Positions 19,334 to 29,103 of a stretch of 64,000 nucleotides of DNA are shown in pieces. How positions within the stretch are numbered: position 1 is the first letter of the stretch; each line of letters starts with the position of its first letter. The notes below the pieces were generated by a model that saw only the letters and a program-made list of their open reading frames with translations, had not been told where the DNA came from and made no database searches. The stretch is from Fibrobacterota bacterium (GTDB lineage Bacteria > Fibrobacterota > Fibrobacteria > UBA11236), in assembly GCA_028287465.1 (NCBI GenBank), contig JAQBPO010000089.1, positions 1 through 64,000 of the forward strand, in the 5' to 3' direction. The translations under genes were made by a program, and so were the position numbers.

Positions 19334-19364
19334 GGAAAGCGCTCTCATCGCGAGAGCGCTTTCC
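19334..19364. terminator. Perfect 13-bp hairpin between the paralogous lipoprotein genes
   Basis: Arms GGAAAGCGCTCTC (19334-19346) and GAGAGCGCTTTCC (19352-19364) pair perfectly around a 5-nt loop. There is no T-run on either side, so this may be a processing or stability element, or a weak terminator, for the upstream lipoprotein mRNA. Confidence 0.55.
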
Positions 19365-19419
19365 CATCCGGCCGGATGCGGGTATCCGGCCCGATATCGG
19401 AATGGACGGGCCAACGGGA

Positions 19420-20649
19420 TTAAGGGATGCTGTCCTTGACGGTGCAGGCGTTACGGGCGCCTTTCCAACCGCCAACCTGCTTCCAACCCGGCTGGAACAA
19501 CTGGTACAGGCTTCCGGAGAAGTCCTTCGCGGCCGTCAAGGTGGCCCGATAGGAAACCGTATCCGGGGAACCGCTCCCGATCAGTCCCTTGGGCGCCACG
19601 CCGAACAGGCTGAGGTAGGACAGGTCGGTGATCGAACCTCGGCCCGTGGTATCGTTGTAGACGTACATGGCCGGGAACCCCTGCCACCGGAAGGAACCCC
19701 ATACCTTCAGGCCCCGTTGGGCCAGGATGAGCCGGCCGCTGGCGATCTTGCCGTTGGTGATGGACTGCGATACGTTGAAACAGGCGGTGAGCGGGGTATC
19801 GATGGGGGGGACGACTATGGTATCGCAGGCCGCGCGGGTGCCGAGCAAGGATCCGGAGATATGGCGCAAGTCGCTGATGAAGTACCCGTTGAGGTTCCCC
19901 ATGGCGGAGTCCAGGCCGCCCTTCAAGGTGAAGCCGCCGCCCGGGTTGCCGATGATGGCGGTGCCGTCGAAGCGGACATACCCGAACGAGGAGTCCCGCG
20001 CCCCGGAATTCCAGGTGATGTAGGCGAGCAGGGTGGTGTCCCATTGAACGATGCGGAGCTTGGCCTTGAAGACGGTGTCGATGGCGGGCTTGGTCCCCGG
20101 TTTGGTGATGGAGACGTTCCAGCATCCGGCGAACTTGGCGGGGATGGGGATCGGGGGTTTGATGCAGGTGGTATCGGAGGGCCAGCCTTCCACTTCCACG
20201 CAGACATGGGCGGAACCGCCGCCTTTCTTGCGCAGGAGCAGACGCACTTCCGCGACGCTGTCCCGATCGATGTAGACGCTGTCCCAACCTTCATGGGTAA
20301 CGGCGGAGTCGTACCGGGCGCTGTCGATTTTCATCAGCCGCCCATGGAAGGAACGCACGTAGCCGGCCGGGATTCCGGTCACGTAGACCGATTCGGGTTG
20401 TCCCGCGGACAGGGTCCAGGATTGCTCGATCGGCGCCATGCCTTCCCCGGAAACCGTAAGCAGGAAACGCGCATGGGCGCCCGCGGCGGATTTGGCCAGG
20501 TAGTCGGCCGGAAGGGAGGGCAGGGCGAAACGGGCGGTGCCGGTTCCTTCCGCGCCCTTTCCGGGCGCGGCTATCTTGTCGTCCTGGTTGCAGGCGAACA
20601 GGCCGAAGGCGGCAATGGCGAATCCAAGGGATCGGATGGATGATTTCAT
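19420..20649 (-). CDS. Hypothetical lipoprotein, paralogue of the gene at 17950-19215
   Basis: 409 residues beginning MKSSIRSLGFAIAAFGLFAC, a signal peptide with lipobox LFAC. Body motifs shared with the neighbour: FALPSLPADY, GEGMAPI, IPAGYVRSFHGRLMKID, THEGWDSVYI, LLLRK, CVEVEGWPSDTTC, FAGCWNVSI, and TACFNVSQSITNGKIASG...WGSFRWQGFPAM. The duplicated CW/CF module with FRWQGFP/IRWDGYP suggests two related beta domains per protein. Start 20649 has GAGGAGA about ten bases upstream. Unknown function; likely outer-membrane or periplasmic, lineage-specific. Confidence 0.75.
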   Translation of the reverse strand: MKSSIRSLGFAIAAFGLFACNQDDKIAAPGKGAEGTGTARFALPSLPADYLAKSAAGAHARFLLTVSGEGMAPIEQSWTLSAGQPESVYVTGIPAGYVRSFHGRLMKIDSARYDSAVTHEGWDSVYIDRDSVAEVRLLLRKKGGGSAHVCVEVEGWPSDTTCIKPPIPIPAKFAGCWNVSITKPGTKPAIDTVFKAKLRIVQWDTTLLAYITWNSGARDSSFGYVRFDGTAIIGNPGGGFTLKGGLDSAMGNLNGYFISDLRHISGSLLGTRAACDTIVVPPIDTPLTACFNVSQSITNGKIASGRLILAQRGLKVWGSFRWQGFPAMYVYNDTTGRGSITDLSYLSLFGVAPKGLIGSGSPDTVSYRATLTAAKDFSGSLYQLFQPGWKQVGGWKGARNACTVKDSIP

Positions 20650-20874
20650 GTCGTTGTTTTCTCCTCGTGACTTTCGACGCGCGTCCCCGTCGATTTGTAC
20701 CGGCGGGTTTTCCCGCGTCGAATGCAAATTCCGCGCCAGGACGGACCGGTCCCGATTCGCGGATTATTTCGCAAGGTCTCCGGGGGATACCCCTGACGAG
20801 AGGGTCAGCCCTTTACGGAGTTGATCGATTACTGACCGGAGGCGTAGGGTTGGGGAATCGGAAAGGGACGACGG

Positions 20875-21678
20875 TCAGTCTTTTCGAAAGACGAATGACT
20901 GGCCGTTCTCGAGGAAGGTCCAGACCTTGTGGCTGACCATGATGGGTATCGCCGATTCGAGAGGCGCGCGGCAGTCGGATTCGGGCGTAGGCTGCAGGGT
21001 CGCCGGATCCGTGTATTCGCAATGGGTTTTAATCGTCCGGAATTCCCCCGAGACGATGCTCCAGGCCTCCTCTTCCCTGGATAGGGTGGCGAAATCATGG
21101 GGGCTCGGTTGGCCGGTGGCCATCCTTTGGGAAAGCAGCAGGGTATGCCCGGCGTCGATTTGCATGGTCACGCGGACCTCGGCGGGAGGATTGGAAGAGG
21201 GGATGGGGACCACGGTCCTCCAGATGCCCACCAAGGTCGAATCGACCTGAGGGGATGTTCTTTGGACAAGTTCGAATCCGATGGGGAAGCGCTGCAGGCT
21301 GTCGCCCGCCTCGGCACGGATGACGAAGGTGTAATGTCCGGGTTCCGCCGTGGGAAGAGTGCCTATCCGGACCTCGCCGTCCGCAGCCAGGTCCCACTTT
21401 TTCCTGCCGGGTTGGAGCGGCTTGGAAAGGATTCCGATGGATGCGTCCTCTTTCGAAATCGAGTACGCCAGGGACGTCAGATCGGCGGTGGCTTCGACCA
21501 TCCCGGCGACGGCGTAGGTTCCGCCCGCCTCCAGGGTATCCGCCCCTAGAGTGAGTCCGGTCAGCTTGAGAACGGGGGCATGGGCTTGCGGGTCCGGGCC
21601 GATGCGCTCGACCATGCACCCGCCCAGGAAGCAGAGGACCAAGATCGTGGCAAGGCAGAAAAGGACCAGGTTTCGCAA
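20875..21678 (-). CDS. Hypothetical lipoprotein
   Basis: 267 residues from a TTG at 21678, with GGAG five bases upstream. The signal peptide ends with lipobox FLGGC (about residue 21). The mature protein appears beta-rich, with an N-terminal Ig-like stretch (LKLTGLTLGADTLEAGGTYAVAGMVEA) and a C-terminal part resembling a small lipocalin-like or META-like domain (LVGIWRTVVPIPSS ... VWTFLENGQSFVFRKD). The W-R-T-V start and WTFLENG end are suggestive only. It lies upstream of the two paralogous lipoproteins on the same strand, separated by about 225 bp. Function unknown. Confidence 0.7.
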   Translation of the reverse strand: MRNLVLFCLATILVLCFLGGCMVERIGPDPQAHAPVLKLTGLTLGADTLEAGGTYAVAGMVEATADLTSLAYSISKEDASIGILSKPLQPGRKKWDLAADGEVRIGTLPTAEPGHYTFVIRAEAGDSLQRFPIGFELVQRTSPQVDSTLVGIWRTVVPIPSSNPPAEVRVTMQIDAGHTLLLSQRMATGQPSPHDFATLSREEEAWSIVSGEFRTIKTHCEYTDPATLQPTPESDCRAPLESAIPIMVSHKVWTFLENGQSFVFRKD

Positions 21679-21767
21679 GGTACTCCGGGGCTACCGAAGA
21701 TGATAGCGTTACGGTCCCGCCTTGTCAATCCGGCGGCATGGCCTTGGGTCCGCCCGGAATCCCGGGC

Positions 21768-21804
21768 AAAAAAAAACGGGGAGGCCGCTGCAGCAGCGCT
21801 CCCC
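21768..21804 (-). terminator. Rho-independent terminator of the sugar operon
   Basis: On the minus strand GGGGAG (21804-21799) pairs with CTCCCC (21783-21778). The inner GCTGC/GCAGC arms extend the stem. Nine T residues follow (21776-21768). It lies about 80 bp after the Gfo/Idh/MocA stop and closes the 27006-21885 operon. Confidence 0.9.
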
Positions 21805-21840
21805 ACCGCGAAGCCGAGCTCGGTGGATACCCGGGCATCG

Positions 21841-21881
21841 CGGTTAAGAAACCGTTCGCGGTTAAGAAACCGTTCGCGGTT
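21841..21881. repeat. Two 18-bp tandem copies of a small stem-loop plus a partial copy
   Basis: CGGTTAAGAAACCGTTCG occurs at 21841-21858 and again at 21859-21876, followed by a partial CGGTT. Each copy contains CGGTT-N4-AACCG, a 5-bp stem. It sits between the Gfo/Idh/MocA stop codon (21885) and the terminator, in the 3' untranslated region of the operon. Confidence 0.75.
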
Positions 21882-21884
21882 GGA

Positions 21885-23027
<1,143 letters not shown>

Positions 23028-23081
23028 GCCGTGATTCCTCGTTTCTCGGACGCGCCGCCTCCGGCGCGGGTCCGGGCTATT

Positions 23082-24116
23082 TCAGTTCCAGCCGTGCTTT
23101 TCCCGGACCGCGTTCATGGCGCCCAGGATCTTGTTCCAGGTTTCCTGCTGCTCCATCACCGCGTTCGGGAACATGCAGCCGTCCCAGCACATATGCTTGA
23201 TGTCGATATGCCGCTTGTTGTTGTCCCGCAGCCAGAAGCCGGCATGGTAGGGGATGTCCAGCTTGCCGTTCTTGTCGTCCACGGGGCAATGGCGCCCGGT
23301 CTTGTCATGGGAACCGGAGCCGAAGGCGGTCGCGTCGTTCTGGGCGACGTGGAAGTCCTTGACCCACGGCCGCAGCTTGTCCGTAAGGGCCTTATAGCCC
23401 TTGTCGAACGCGTCCTTCTCCCAGTTGAATCCCTTGGGCACCAAGGCGTCTTCCTCGGCATTGTAACCCAGCATGAAGAGCAAGGTATGCGCCATGTCCG
23501 CTTGGATGCCGACGGTCTTGGGATTGTCGACGCCGTGCAGGATCTCCAGGAGGGGTTTCCAGCCGTGCATGCCGCCCCAGCAGATCTCGCCTTCGATGGC
23601 CAGCTGTTCGCCATAGCCCTCTGCGATCTTCGCGGCCTCCTTGATGGTCGCGATGTTCCGCTTCTGGTTTTCAACCGGGTCCTTGGCGAAGTTGGCGGGG
23701 CTGTTCGCCGTGTCGATGCGGATGACGCCGTATTTGCGGATGCCGATGTCCTTGAGCTTCTTGCCGAGGGCGCAGGACTTCTTGAGCACGTTCAGGTAGT
23801 TCTTCCGGTCCTCTTCGGTCCCGAATGCGCCGCCCCCGCCCCAGATGGGCGCGACCAGGGATCCGATGACCAGGTTCTTGGCCGCGACCTTGTCCGCCAG
23901 CGCCTTCAAATCGTCGTCGGTCGAATCCAGATCCGTATGGGGGAGGGACAGGAACAGATCGATGCCGTCGAACTTGACGCCGTCCACCGAGGCATTGGCC
24001 GTCAACTCCAGCATCCGGTCCTGGGAAATGACCGGATCGGCCCCCGGCTCTTTACCGCCCTTGCCGACCAGCCCTGGCCATGCCGCGTTATGTAATTTCG
24101 GGTATGCATTCGCCAT
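23082..24116 (-). CDS. Sugar phosphate isomerase/epimerase (TIM barrel)
   Basis: 344 residues of the xylose-isomerase-like TIM-barrel (AP endonuclease 2 type) superfamily. Putative metal and substrate ligands are seen in LAIEGEICWGG (Glu), IQADMAHTL (Asp/His), VKDFHVAQND (His) and LDIPYHAGFW. The N-terminal strand is DGVKFDGIDLFLSLPHTD. Such enzymes isomerise or epimerise sugars, keto sugars or inosose derivatives; the exact substrate cannot be read from sequence. GGAG sits eight bases upstream of the ATG. The gene lies 54 bp upstream of the Gfo/Idh/MocA gene, so the pair is probably cotranscribed and acts on the same substrate. Confidence 0.9.
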   Translation of the reverse strand: MANAYPKLHNAAWPGLVGKGGKEPGADPVISQDRMLELTANASVDGVKFDGIDLFLSLPHTDLDSTDDDLKALADKVAAKNLVIGSLVAPIWGGGGAFGTEEDRKNYLNVLKKSCALGKKLKDIGIRKYGVIRIDTANSPANFAKDPVENQKRNIATIKEAAKIAEGYGEQLAIEGEICWGGMHGWKPLLEILHGVDNPKTVGIQADMAHTLLFMLGYNAEEDALVPKGFNWEKDAFDKGYKALTDKLRPWVKDFHVAQNDATAFGSGSHDKTGRHCPVDDKNGKLDIPYHAGFWLRDNNKRHIDIKHMCWDGCMFPNAVMEQQETWNKILGAMNAVREKHGWN

Positions 24117-24221
24117 GATGGACTCCGCTCTGTTTCATGAGTAAGGATGATTTCAGTACCCAAGGGCCGGAGCATCGCCCGCGCCGGCCCTCCCGGATCT
24201 TTTCCGGATGTTCTCCCGCCC

Positions 24222-25505
24222 TTATCGGCGGATATTCTTGAACGCGCCGGTCTCCGGGGCGTTGGGGGCCGAATCCGGCCCGAAATAACGCAGGGTCACC
24301 AAGGGTTCGCTGCCCGTGTTCTCGAAGGTCACGCCGCGGGTGGCCGCCTCATGGGAGACGAAAACCTCGTCCTCGGTCATGGCGCCGTAGCGGATCATGT
24401 TGGGCGATTGCAGCTTATGCTTGCCGATCAGGCCCAGGCCCTGCACGGTGATGAGGCCGTAGGCCCCGCCGTCCTTGATGGTGCACTTGGCGCCCGGCTC
24501 CAGGGTCAGCTCCTTGGCGGTGAACAGATCCCGATCGCCCTTCCTGACGCCGGTATTGGGAGCGCCGAAGCGGCCGTATACGACCCAGCGGTCCTGGTAG
24601 CCTTCGGTCCAGGTCTCGCCGTCGTTGATGGGCTCCAGGTAATGGTGATCGCGGAAGTTCGGATCCACGTTGGCTTCCCAGTCCAGCTGGTCCACCAGGT
24701 AATCCAGATCCTGCTTGAACTTCTCCGGGGTGTTCTGGACGAACAGATCCCATTCCACGCGGCGGCCTTCCACCTGGCTCTGGTACATGGCGAACACATC
24801 GCTGCCCCACTGGGGTTCATAGGTCAGCAGGGATCCGGGGGCGTGGAGCACGCAGGCGGGCACGTGCCAGCCGGTGCCGGGATTGAGGCGGTAGGCCTTG
24901 GACAGATCCAGGATGCCGTTGTCGCCCCTGTTCCAGTTCTCCAGGCAGCGGCGCAGGTCGGCCTTGGTCACGCCGGGCTCGAGGCCGAAATAGGTGTGGG
25001 GGAAGTTGTTGCCGATGGCGTTCAGCTGGGGCGGGAAGTAGTAGCATTCGGGTTTCCCCTCCTGCCCGATGAGGGCCGCCTGGTCCTCGTTATGGTGCAT
25101 ATGGTGCGGGATGGGGCCCATATTGTCGAAGAACTTGGAGTAGACGGGCCAGCGCTTGTACTTGTCCCACATCTTCTGGCCGATGAGCCGGGGGCCTTCG
25201 GCCATCACGGCCTCGAGCAGGGTGAAGCGCTCCCCGTTGCTGACCACGTAGCTCAGGCCTTCGTCGTTCGCGCGGTTGTCGTTGCCGGCTTCGGTCGTGG
25301 AGGAGAACCAACGTTCGTCGATGCCGCCGCGATGGGCGCCAAGGGCGTAGTAGTCGTCCGGATGGAGCTTGAGGCGCTTGCCCGGCATCAGGAAGGAACG
25401 GGGGACCCAGCACGGGGCCAGGCGCAAGATGCCCTCCCCCGCTTCGATCGCCGCCTTGATGTTCGGCTTCTTCGCCGTTTTCGGAACCGCAACTGCCTCA
25501 GTCAT
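24222..25505 (-). CDS. Class I phosphomannose-isomerase-like cupin protein
   Basis: 427 residues. The central part resembles class I mannose-6-phosphate isomerases: the metal-site candidate PHHMHHNEDQ (about 137-146), PECYYFPPQLNAIGNN, YFGLEPGVTKADLRRCLE, and GTGWHVPACVLHAPGSLLTYEPQWGSDVF (only the GTGWHVPA core is diagnostic). The C-terminal barrel has EPGAKCTIKDGGAYGLITVQG. I infer a sugar or sugar-phosphate isomerase role; a plain cupin of other function is possible. It is the second gene of the operon. The 187-bp gap upstream may hold an internal promoter. Confidence 0.75.
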   Translation of the reverse strand: MTEAVAVPKTAKKPNIKAAIEAGEGILRLAPCWVPRSFLMPGKRLKLHPDDYYALGAHRGGIDERWFSSTTEAGNDNRANDEGLSYVVSNGERFTLLEAVMAEGPRLIGQKMWDKYKRWPVYSKFFDNMGPIPHHMHHNEDQAALIGQEGKPECYYFPPQLNAIGNNFPHTYFGLEPGVTKADLRRCLENWNRGDNGILDLSKAYRLNPGTGWHVPACVLHAPGSLLTYEPQWGSDVFAMYQSQVEGRRVEWDLFVQNTPEKFKQDLDYLVDQLDWEANVDPNFRDHHYLEPINDGETWTEGYQDRWVVYGRFGAPNTGVRKGDRDLFTAKELTLEPGAKCTIKDGGAYGLITVQGLGLIGKHKLQSPNMIRYGAMTEDEVFVSHEAATRGVTFENTGSEPLVTLRYFGPDSAPNAPETGAFKNIRR

Positions 25506-25692
25506 TCCCTGCTCCCCTCGATTCGGACCGTATCCTGATTCCCATCCCGGAATCCTTCGGGCGGTGTCTAAAATTACCTTGTCCGCGTATTTGCCGGACC
25601 CGGATTCAAACCTAAGTCGTTGACTTGGTTTCCGAACGTGATTCCATCATTTCCGGCCCCTACCGGGCCCAGTTTCCGTTGACCCGGCGATG

Positions 25693-27006
25693 TCAACCAT
25701 GCAAAAAGCCCCAATCGACGGGCGCCCTGGCGATCCTCCCATTCGAGCCCGTTATCGTGATATGCGTACCGCTTACGTCTTTTTCGATCCGCTCAACGCG
25801 TCCGAAGCCCGGCGCCACGGGATGGACGAGATGGATGCTGCGGATCGATTTCGGCTCCTTGGCCTTGAAGGCGAGGGTGGTGGGCACGCCTACCTCCTTG
25901 AGCAGGTTCTTGCGGGATGCCTCGAGCCCGTCCGAGAAATGCCCGCAGACCTCCTCGAGCGCCAGGCGCCGCAGGTGCCGGCCGTTCCAGGGAGCGCCAT
26001 GGCGGCCCCCGTTGGAGATCCAGAACAGGGTGCTGGGCAAGGTGCGCGGATCCTTAAGGGAGATCCATATGTACCCGTCCAGGGTGGCCGCGCTCCAGGC
26101 GAAGTCCCCGGGCTTGCTGGCCACCATCACCAGATCCTCGAAGCCTTGCCGCGCGGGATATTCCTGGAGCGATGTGTAGCCGCCGTTCGCCAAAGGCACC
26201 TTGGCCAGGCTCGAGAAACGCCCTCCCGTCTTCAGGGCCCCGTATTCGCGCGCGACCGGATCGGAAAAGGCATCGGGCTTCACGCTCCCGTAATGGAAGG
26301 GGCTGGTATTGACATGGTAGGGCCCGCCCTTTTCCGGGAAGCGCAGGATGGCATGATGGCCGAAGTTGTAGCGACCCTGCAGGCCTTCGATGCGATGCTC
26401 CTGGTACACCGCGCGCTGGCCTTCCTTGATGCTCAGGGTCTTGCGGACCCGGCATTCCGGGGCCTTCACCTTCATCTCCAGGGAAAGGCGGCCCGTACCG
26501 CTCTCGATCAGATCCCATATTCCGTTCGCGGTTTCCCCGTGCACGTCCTTGACGCCCTTGCTGCTTCCGAAGGGAAGGCAGAAATAATCCCCGCGCAGCA
26601 CGCGCAGGATGGGAGGCAATTCTTCGCCCAGCTCCTGGGGTTGCCATGGGGCCATGGCATAAGGCTGAACCCAACGCTTGCCCAGGCGGAACCGCACGGG
26701 CCCCATATGGCCGGCGCGGCGCGTGAGGAAGAGCTCCACGTCCTTATTGCCGAGGGCGAAGGAGGGTTCCCCATGGACCACGGGCAGGGGTTCGCCGTCG
26801 AGGGGAACCTTGGTTCCGCTCGCAGGGGAATCGGCCTGGCCGGAAGGGGCGGGATGGGAGGTTTCCCCTCCCGGTTTGACCGGGGTACGCAGGGTTTGCA
26901 AGGCCTGGAAAAGCATCATAGATCTTGGATAGTAGGCAAAATCCCCAAGAGCGAGGATCCATCGCCATTCCGTATTTGTTGACTTTAAGGCCATGGCCGT
27001 TTCCAT
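25693..27006 (-). CDS. Aldose-1-epimerase-like (galactose mutarotase fold) protein
   Basis: 437 residues. The conserved region (about 90-430) shows mutarotase-fold features: NFGHHAILRFPEKGGPYHVN, TSPFHYGSVKPDAF, SLAKVPLANGGYTSLQEYPA, GFEDLVMVA, FWISNGGRHGAPWNGRH and LALEEVCGHFSDG. The His and Glu residues resemble the general acid/base positions of aldose 1-epimerases. The first 80 residues are low in conservation signals. Start ATG 27006 has AAGGGGGG upstream; the internal ATG pair at 26919/26916 lacks one. Likely converts or binds the sugar handled by the downstream genes. First gene of the operon, divergent from the MORN lipoprotein. Confidence 0.7.
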   Translation of the reverse strand: METAMALKSTNTEWRWILALGDFAYYPRSMMLFQALQTLRTPVKPGGETSHPAPSGQADSPASGTKVPLDGEPLPVVHGEPSFALGNKDVELFLTRRAGHMGPVRFRLGKRWVQPYAMAPWQPQELGEELPPILRVLRGDYFCLPFGSSKGVKDVHGETANGIWDLIESGTGRLSLEMKVKAPECRVRKTLSIKEGQRAVYQEHRIEGLQGRYNFGHHAILRFPEKGGPYHVNTSPFHYGSVKPDAFSDPVAREYGALKTGGRFSSLAKVPLANGGYTSLQEYPARQGFEDLVMVASKPGDFAWSAATLDGYIWISLKDPRTLPSTLFWISNGGRHGAPWNGRHLRRLALEEVCGHFSDGLEASRKNLLKEVGVPTTLAFKAKEPKSIRSIHLVHPVAPGFGRVERIEKDVSGTHITITGSNGRIARAPVDWGFLHG

Positions 27007-27193
27007 GATTCTGGCCCCCCTTCCCCACTCATGCGCGGTCCCATCTTGCCAAGCTAGCCCGGACGGGGCAATCGCGCTTGCGTGACGGGATGCCGCGACC
27101 CAGGTTCCGTTTACCCCCGGGAAACCGTGGTCGACGCTTCGGCCCTTCCCGGCCCCCTCCGCGCGGATTCAATTACCGTCCTGGATCGGCCCT

Positions 27194-27245
27194 GGCCAGG
27201 ATCCTGGCCGCTGCCCAAGGCCGCTGAAAAAAGGCATATTATACT
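27194..27245 (+). promoter_or_regulatory. Palindrome and -10 box upstream of the MORN lipoprotein
   Basis: The perfect 16-mer palindrome GGCCAGGATCCTGGCC lies at 27194-27209. An AT-rich patch contains TATTAT (27237-27242) overlapping TATACT (27240-27245). The start codon is at 27254, so initiation at the usual distance would give an almost leaderless mRNA. No Shine-Dalgarno is visible before this ATG. Confidence 0.45.
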
Positions 27246-27253
27246 CCACTCCC

Positions 27254-28591
27254 ATGAATACCAATACACCGAGAACAGCCCGCTTCCGCCTGTCGTGGAC
27301 GGCATCCTTGGCCGCCCTCTCCCTCCTTCTGGGCGGATGCGGAGCCAAAAGGGTGACCGAGGCCTACCCGAACGGCAAGCCCAAGGTCATCCGTACCTAC
27401 AACCCCATGAGCCTGGTGACCCCGGAGAACCTGCGGCGCCAACAGACCTTCTACTTCAATGGCAACAAGGAATCGGAGGGCTTGTACCGCGATGGCCTGC
27501 TCCATGGCCGCTATGAGTCGTTCTGGTCCAATGGGCAAAGGAAATCCCTGGGCTCCTACAAGAAAGGAAAGAAGGACGGCGACTGGGAGTTCTACTACAA
27601 CCAGTTCACGGTTTCCTCCAAGGGCAGGTATAAGGACGATCAAAAGGACGGCCCCTGGAACGCGTTCTGGGAGAACGGCAATCTCAAGTCCCAGGGAACC
27701 TTCGCGGCGGGCAAGGAGACCGGGACCTGGAAGGAATGGACCGCCAAGGGCGAGCCCTCGATCGAGAATTCGTGTTTCGAGTCCAATCCGGAGGGACGCT
27801 ACCTCTCCTTCCATGCGAACAATACCGCAAAGGAAGACTACCAATGCCGCAATGGAGTGCCCTCCGGATCCTACCGGAAAAAGGATCCGGACGGGACCGT
27901 GATCGAGCAGGGAAGGTTCGACTCCAAGGGCCGCAAGGACTCGACATGGGAAACCTTCCACGCCAACGGCAAACCCGCTTCCATCAAGCGGTTTCTCGGC
28001 GGCGTCGAGAACGACAGCTCCTATGCATGGGATGAGGCGGGCCGGCTTGCCGAACGCGCGCATTTCGACTCCGGCAGCGGGGAGCGCCTTGCCTATGACA
28101 GCCTGGGGCACCTCATCGAGCGGCGGCGGTTCGTCAAGGGCCAGCCTGACGGGGAGTCTTGGATGTATTACCCGAACGGCACGAAAAAGTCGCTCGTGAC
28201 CTACGAGAACGGTAAGCCCGTGAACATGCGCAAGTGGCATCCGAACGGGAAGCCCATGGCCGAAGGCGTCTTCGCGGGCGGCCATCGCACCGGGGAATGG
28301 AAGGACTGGTGGCCGAACGGGGTCCTGAAGGAGATTTCCCATTTCCAGGAGGGGGCCCTGCACGGGGAACGGCTTTTCTACGACGAGAAGGGAAAGCTGA
28401 TGCGGACCGCGCGGTATGAGCATGGCTATCCCGCGGACGCCCGGATCCCGAAGGGTCTGGCGAGTCCGGGATCACTGAAGCGCAAGGCCCCAAAGGATTC
28501 CGGAGCCGCGGATACCGGCGCGGCTGAAGGGGCTTCCGGGCCGGATACCGCGAAGTCGGCGCCCGGAAAAGAAGCGAAGGCGGCGCCTTGA
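27254..28591 (+). CDS. MORN-repeat (YwqK-like) lipoprotein
   Basis: 445 residues. The signal peptide ends in lipobox LLLGGC (about residue 31). The body is a string of about 12-15 MORN_2-type units with the pattern Y-x-NG-x-x-x-x-x-G-x-Y-x-x-G-x-x-x-G-x-W. Examples are YPNGKPKVIRTY, FYFNGNKESEGLY, FWSNGQRKSLGSYKKGKKDG, FWENGNLKSQGTF, FHANGKPASIKRF, YYPNGTKKSLVTY, WHPNGKPMAEGVF and WWPNGVLKEISHF. The Ala/Gly/Lys-rich tail is probably disordered. Such proteins are common in FCB-group envelopes; function is unclear. It overlaps the next gene by four bases. Confidence 0.88.
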   Translation: MNTNTPRTARFRLSWTASLAALSLLLGGCGAKRVTEAYPNGKPKVIRTYNPMSLVTPENLRRQQTFYFNGNKESEGLYRDGLLHGRYESFWSNGQRKSLGSYKKGKKDGDWEFYYNQFTVSSKGRYKDDQKDGPWNAFWENGNLKSQGTFAAGKETGTWKEWTAKGEPSIENSCFESNPEGRYLSFHANNTAKEDYQCRNGVPSGSYRKKDPDGTVIEQGRFDSKGRKDSTWETFHANGKPASIKRFLGGVENDSSYAWDEAGRLAERAHFDSGSGERLAYDSLGHLIERRRFVKGQPDGESWMYYPNGTKKSLVTYENGKPVNMRKWHPNGKPMAEGVFAGGHRTGEWKDWWPNGVLKEISHFQEGALHGERLFYDEKGKLMRTARYEHGYPADARIPKGLASPGSLKRKAPKDSGAADTGAAEGASGPDTAKSAPGKEAKAAP

Positions 28592-29103
28592 AGGCATCCC
28601 TCCGTATCCTGGGTGTTACCCTGGTGGCGGGGTTGGCGATAGGGGCGGCGCTGATCGTGACCGCCTGTTCTGGTGCGGGCAAATCGGGGAAGAGCGCTTC
28701 ACCCGGTGACAACGGGGGTTCGGCGGCCGCGGCCGGTGCCGCAGGGTCGTCCTGGAAGCGGACCGACGCCAAGGTGCGCATCCGCCTGCATAATCTCGAT
28801 TCACTTTCCTTGAAGGGCCTCTTCATCCGGTTCCCCGCGGACTCGGCGCGGTTCCCGGTACTGGCCGGGAGGAGCTACACCGACTACATAGCGGTGGACA
28901 GCGCGTATCGTTATGCCTATATCCATGCGGTCGCCGGGGACGGCAGGGCGTGGATATGCCAACCGACGGATTTCGTGGGCGAGAGCCCGCTGGTTCCGGG
29001 AAGGTATACCTTCGAATTGTCCCGGGCGCGGCTTTTGGATTCAACGGGAAAGGCGCCGGGATTCCTGCGCCTGGAACTGCTGCAGGATAAAGAGCACCCT
29101 TAG
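28588..29103 (+). CDS. Small hypothetical lipoprotein overlapping tRNA-Arg
   Basis: 171 residues from a TTG that overlaps the preceding stop (TTGA), with GAAGG about ten bases upstream, so translation is probably coupled. Signal peptide with lipobox VTAC (about residue 27), a Gly/Ser/Ala-rich linker, then about 110 residues that look beta-rich (AKVRIRLHNLDSLSLKGLFIRF, GRSYTDYIAVDSAYRYAYIHAV, GRYTFELSRARLLDS). Not assigned to a family. Its last ten bases, including the TAG stop, lie inside the tRNA-Arg acceptor arm and the two bases after it, so the mRNA end and the tRNA 5' end are shared. Confidence 0.7.
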   Translation: MKASLRILGVTLVAGLAIGAALIVTACSGAGKSGKSASPGDNGGSAAAAGAAGSSWKRTDAKVRIRLHNLDSLSLKGLFIRFPADSARFPVLAGRSYTDYIAVDSAYRYAYIHAVAGDGRAWICQPTDFVGESPLVPGRYTFELSRARLLDSTGKAPGFLRLELLQDKEHP

